Assembly: GCF_042186555.1 (NCBI RefSeq)
Contig: NC_133330.1
Location: 170,287,266-170,351,265, forward strand
DNA length: 64,000 nucleotides
Reading direction: 5' to 3'
Source of the DNA: Aquarana catesbeiana
Taxonomy: Eukaryota > Chordata > Amphibia > Anura > Ranidae
Below the pieces are notes generated by a model. It saw only the letters and a program-made list of their open reading frames with translations, was not told the DNA's origin and did no database searches. Of the stretch, positions 63,061-64,000 are shown piece by piece; the stretch's first letter is position 1, and every line of letters starts with the position of its first letter. A program made the position numbers and the translations under genes.

Positions 63061-64000
63061 AAACACTAGTAGTTGATTAAGTTACAACTTCTGTCCCCCC
63101 CGTCCCTTGGTTCTGCCACAGTGGTTGACACCCACAACACCCTGGGGTGTCTCCACCCACTGTTGCAACCTCTAACCTTAATTATCTCCTTCTCTCATCC
63201 CTTGGTACTTCCCAATTTCCCTTTTGGATATGATTTAGTTCGAGGTCCCCTTTTGAGAAACGATACCACCATTGTCACGATGGATGGATTAGGGGAGAGG
63301 GAGGAACAGACACCAATTAAAGGTTTTATGAACACTTATATTTTATTGTCCAGATACCTCTGGGGTTTTAAACCTACAGATTTTGCATCTGTTCTTTTGC
63401 TAGTAATATTTTATTGTATATTACTTTTGCTAATATTGGTTGATTTTGTAGTAATTACATTCGGACAGCTATGCATAAAAATCTTTTTCTATCAACACCC
63501 TGCTGGACATATACCCCATAAAACACCTCCAGGCTGAGGATGTCTTAATGTGAGACAAATTTGGCTGCTACATTTATTTATTTTCACTAGATGGCGTCAT
63601 ACTAATGGGCCAGTCCTTTGTTGCATAATTGACTCTGCACCTCCTTCTTCCTTATGGACACACCATATATTTTTTAAAATATTCTTTAAATACATATTTA
63701 TTTTTCATTTTTCTCATTTATGCCATCTTCTCCTACATTTTTTACCAGCAGTATGCTCTATAGACACTTCATTGGTTCCTCTATTGAGTCCGTGTATGGG
63801 AGTTATAAACGTGCGCTCGATACTTGTTTTGAGGAACCGTATCATTGCGGCCCCTCCTTCCTTCAACAGCTGATTGGTGCAATCCAGGAACCATGCATTC
63901 CACCCCTGACTACGTCAGTGGGAGTGACGCAGGCACACGCCGATCTCTCTCCTCATTCTAATCACGGTTGCACGGGGACGCATGCGCCAGCGTCATACAT
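63061..64000 (+). mobile_element. Third PLE 3' region, continuing past the window end
   Basis: 63524-64000 is the inverse of 60155-59640 (shared CACCTCCAGGCTGAGGATGT, TAGACACTTCATTGG, GAGGAACCGTATCATTG). 63073-63523 is absent from the other copy; it contains a frame with a hydrophobic stretch (SVLLLVIFYCILLLLILVD) that could be chance. The element runs off the end of the window. Confidence 0.75.

Noticed and set aside
63532..63572. CTGAGGA followed by a TGTCT/AGACA stem, as another hammerhead
   Set aside because: GAAA is absent (AATTTGG instead), no UH cleavage context follows, and stem I strands do not pair.
1..64000. tRNA, rRNA or snRNA genes
   Set aside because: I looked for the tRNA B-box type GGTTCGANTCC and for other conserved RNA gene blocks and saw none; the TTCGA-rich segments belong to hAT ends.

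Overview
This window looks like repeat-dense, gene-free DNA from an anuran amphibian, most likely a ranid frog. That assignment is an inference: several interspersed families are ones I associate with ranid genomes (the CCACTT...AAGTGG elements, the GTACACACGATC MITE, the AGCGGGG MITE). I found no host exon, tRNA, rRNA or CRISPR array. Almost every coding remnant belongs to a transposable element, and much of the window is a stack of insertions inside insertions.

Layout. 1-10 kb: Tc1 and LINE fragments, a 5.1 kb TTAA-bounded element with a broken piggyBac transposase C-terminus, a MITE, an internally deleted Tc1 element and a Penelope-like (PLE) terminal fragment. 10-17 kb: a decayed BED-finger hAT transposase on the minus strand, interrupted by a solo LTR (5-bp TSD), a LINE 3' end and a 1.3 kb insertion. 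17.7-29.5 kb: a minus-strand Ngaro-like tyrosine-recombinase retrotransposon (Gag, RT-RNase H, YR, SGNH hydrolase), split by an L1-type LINE with a 17-bp TSD. The LINE has lost its RT region and carries a perfect 376-bp palindrome plus a PLE terminal repeat there. 30.8-44 kb: a plus-strand DIRS1-like element with inverted termini. Its Gag is cut first by a foldback hAT element (8-bp TSD) and then by a 6-kb Ty3/Gypsy chromovirus on the minus strand (5-bp TSD, both LTRs present). 44-51.8 kb: unclassified DNA holding a 1-kb PLE inverted pair (14-bp TSD), half copies of the foldback hAT, and MITEs. 51.8-64 kb: several PLEs. One 3.6-kb PLE is flanked by a 14-bp TSD, contains a 3-kb near-symmetrical foldback hAT (8-bp TSD), and lies inside the tail of another PLE; that second PLE is arranged head to head with a third PLE reaching the window end.

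The most interesting signal is the association of hammerhead-ribozyme-like motifs (CTGANGA, stem II, GAAACGCGT) with the PLE terminal regions. Four copies keep a pairable stem I and at least two decayed ones are visible. The nested target-site duplications let the order of insertion be read directly. No element appears intact; the Gypsy element and the inner PLE are the least damaged.
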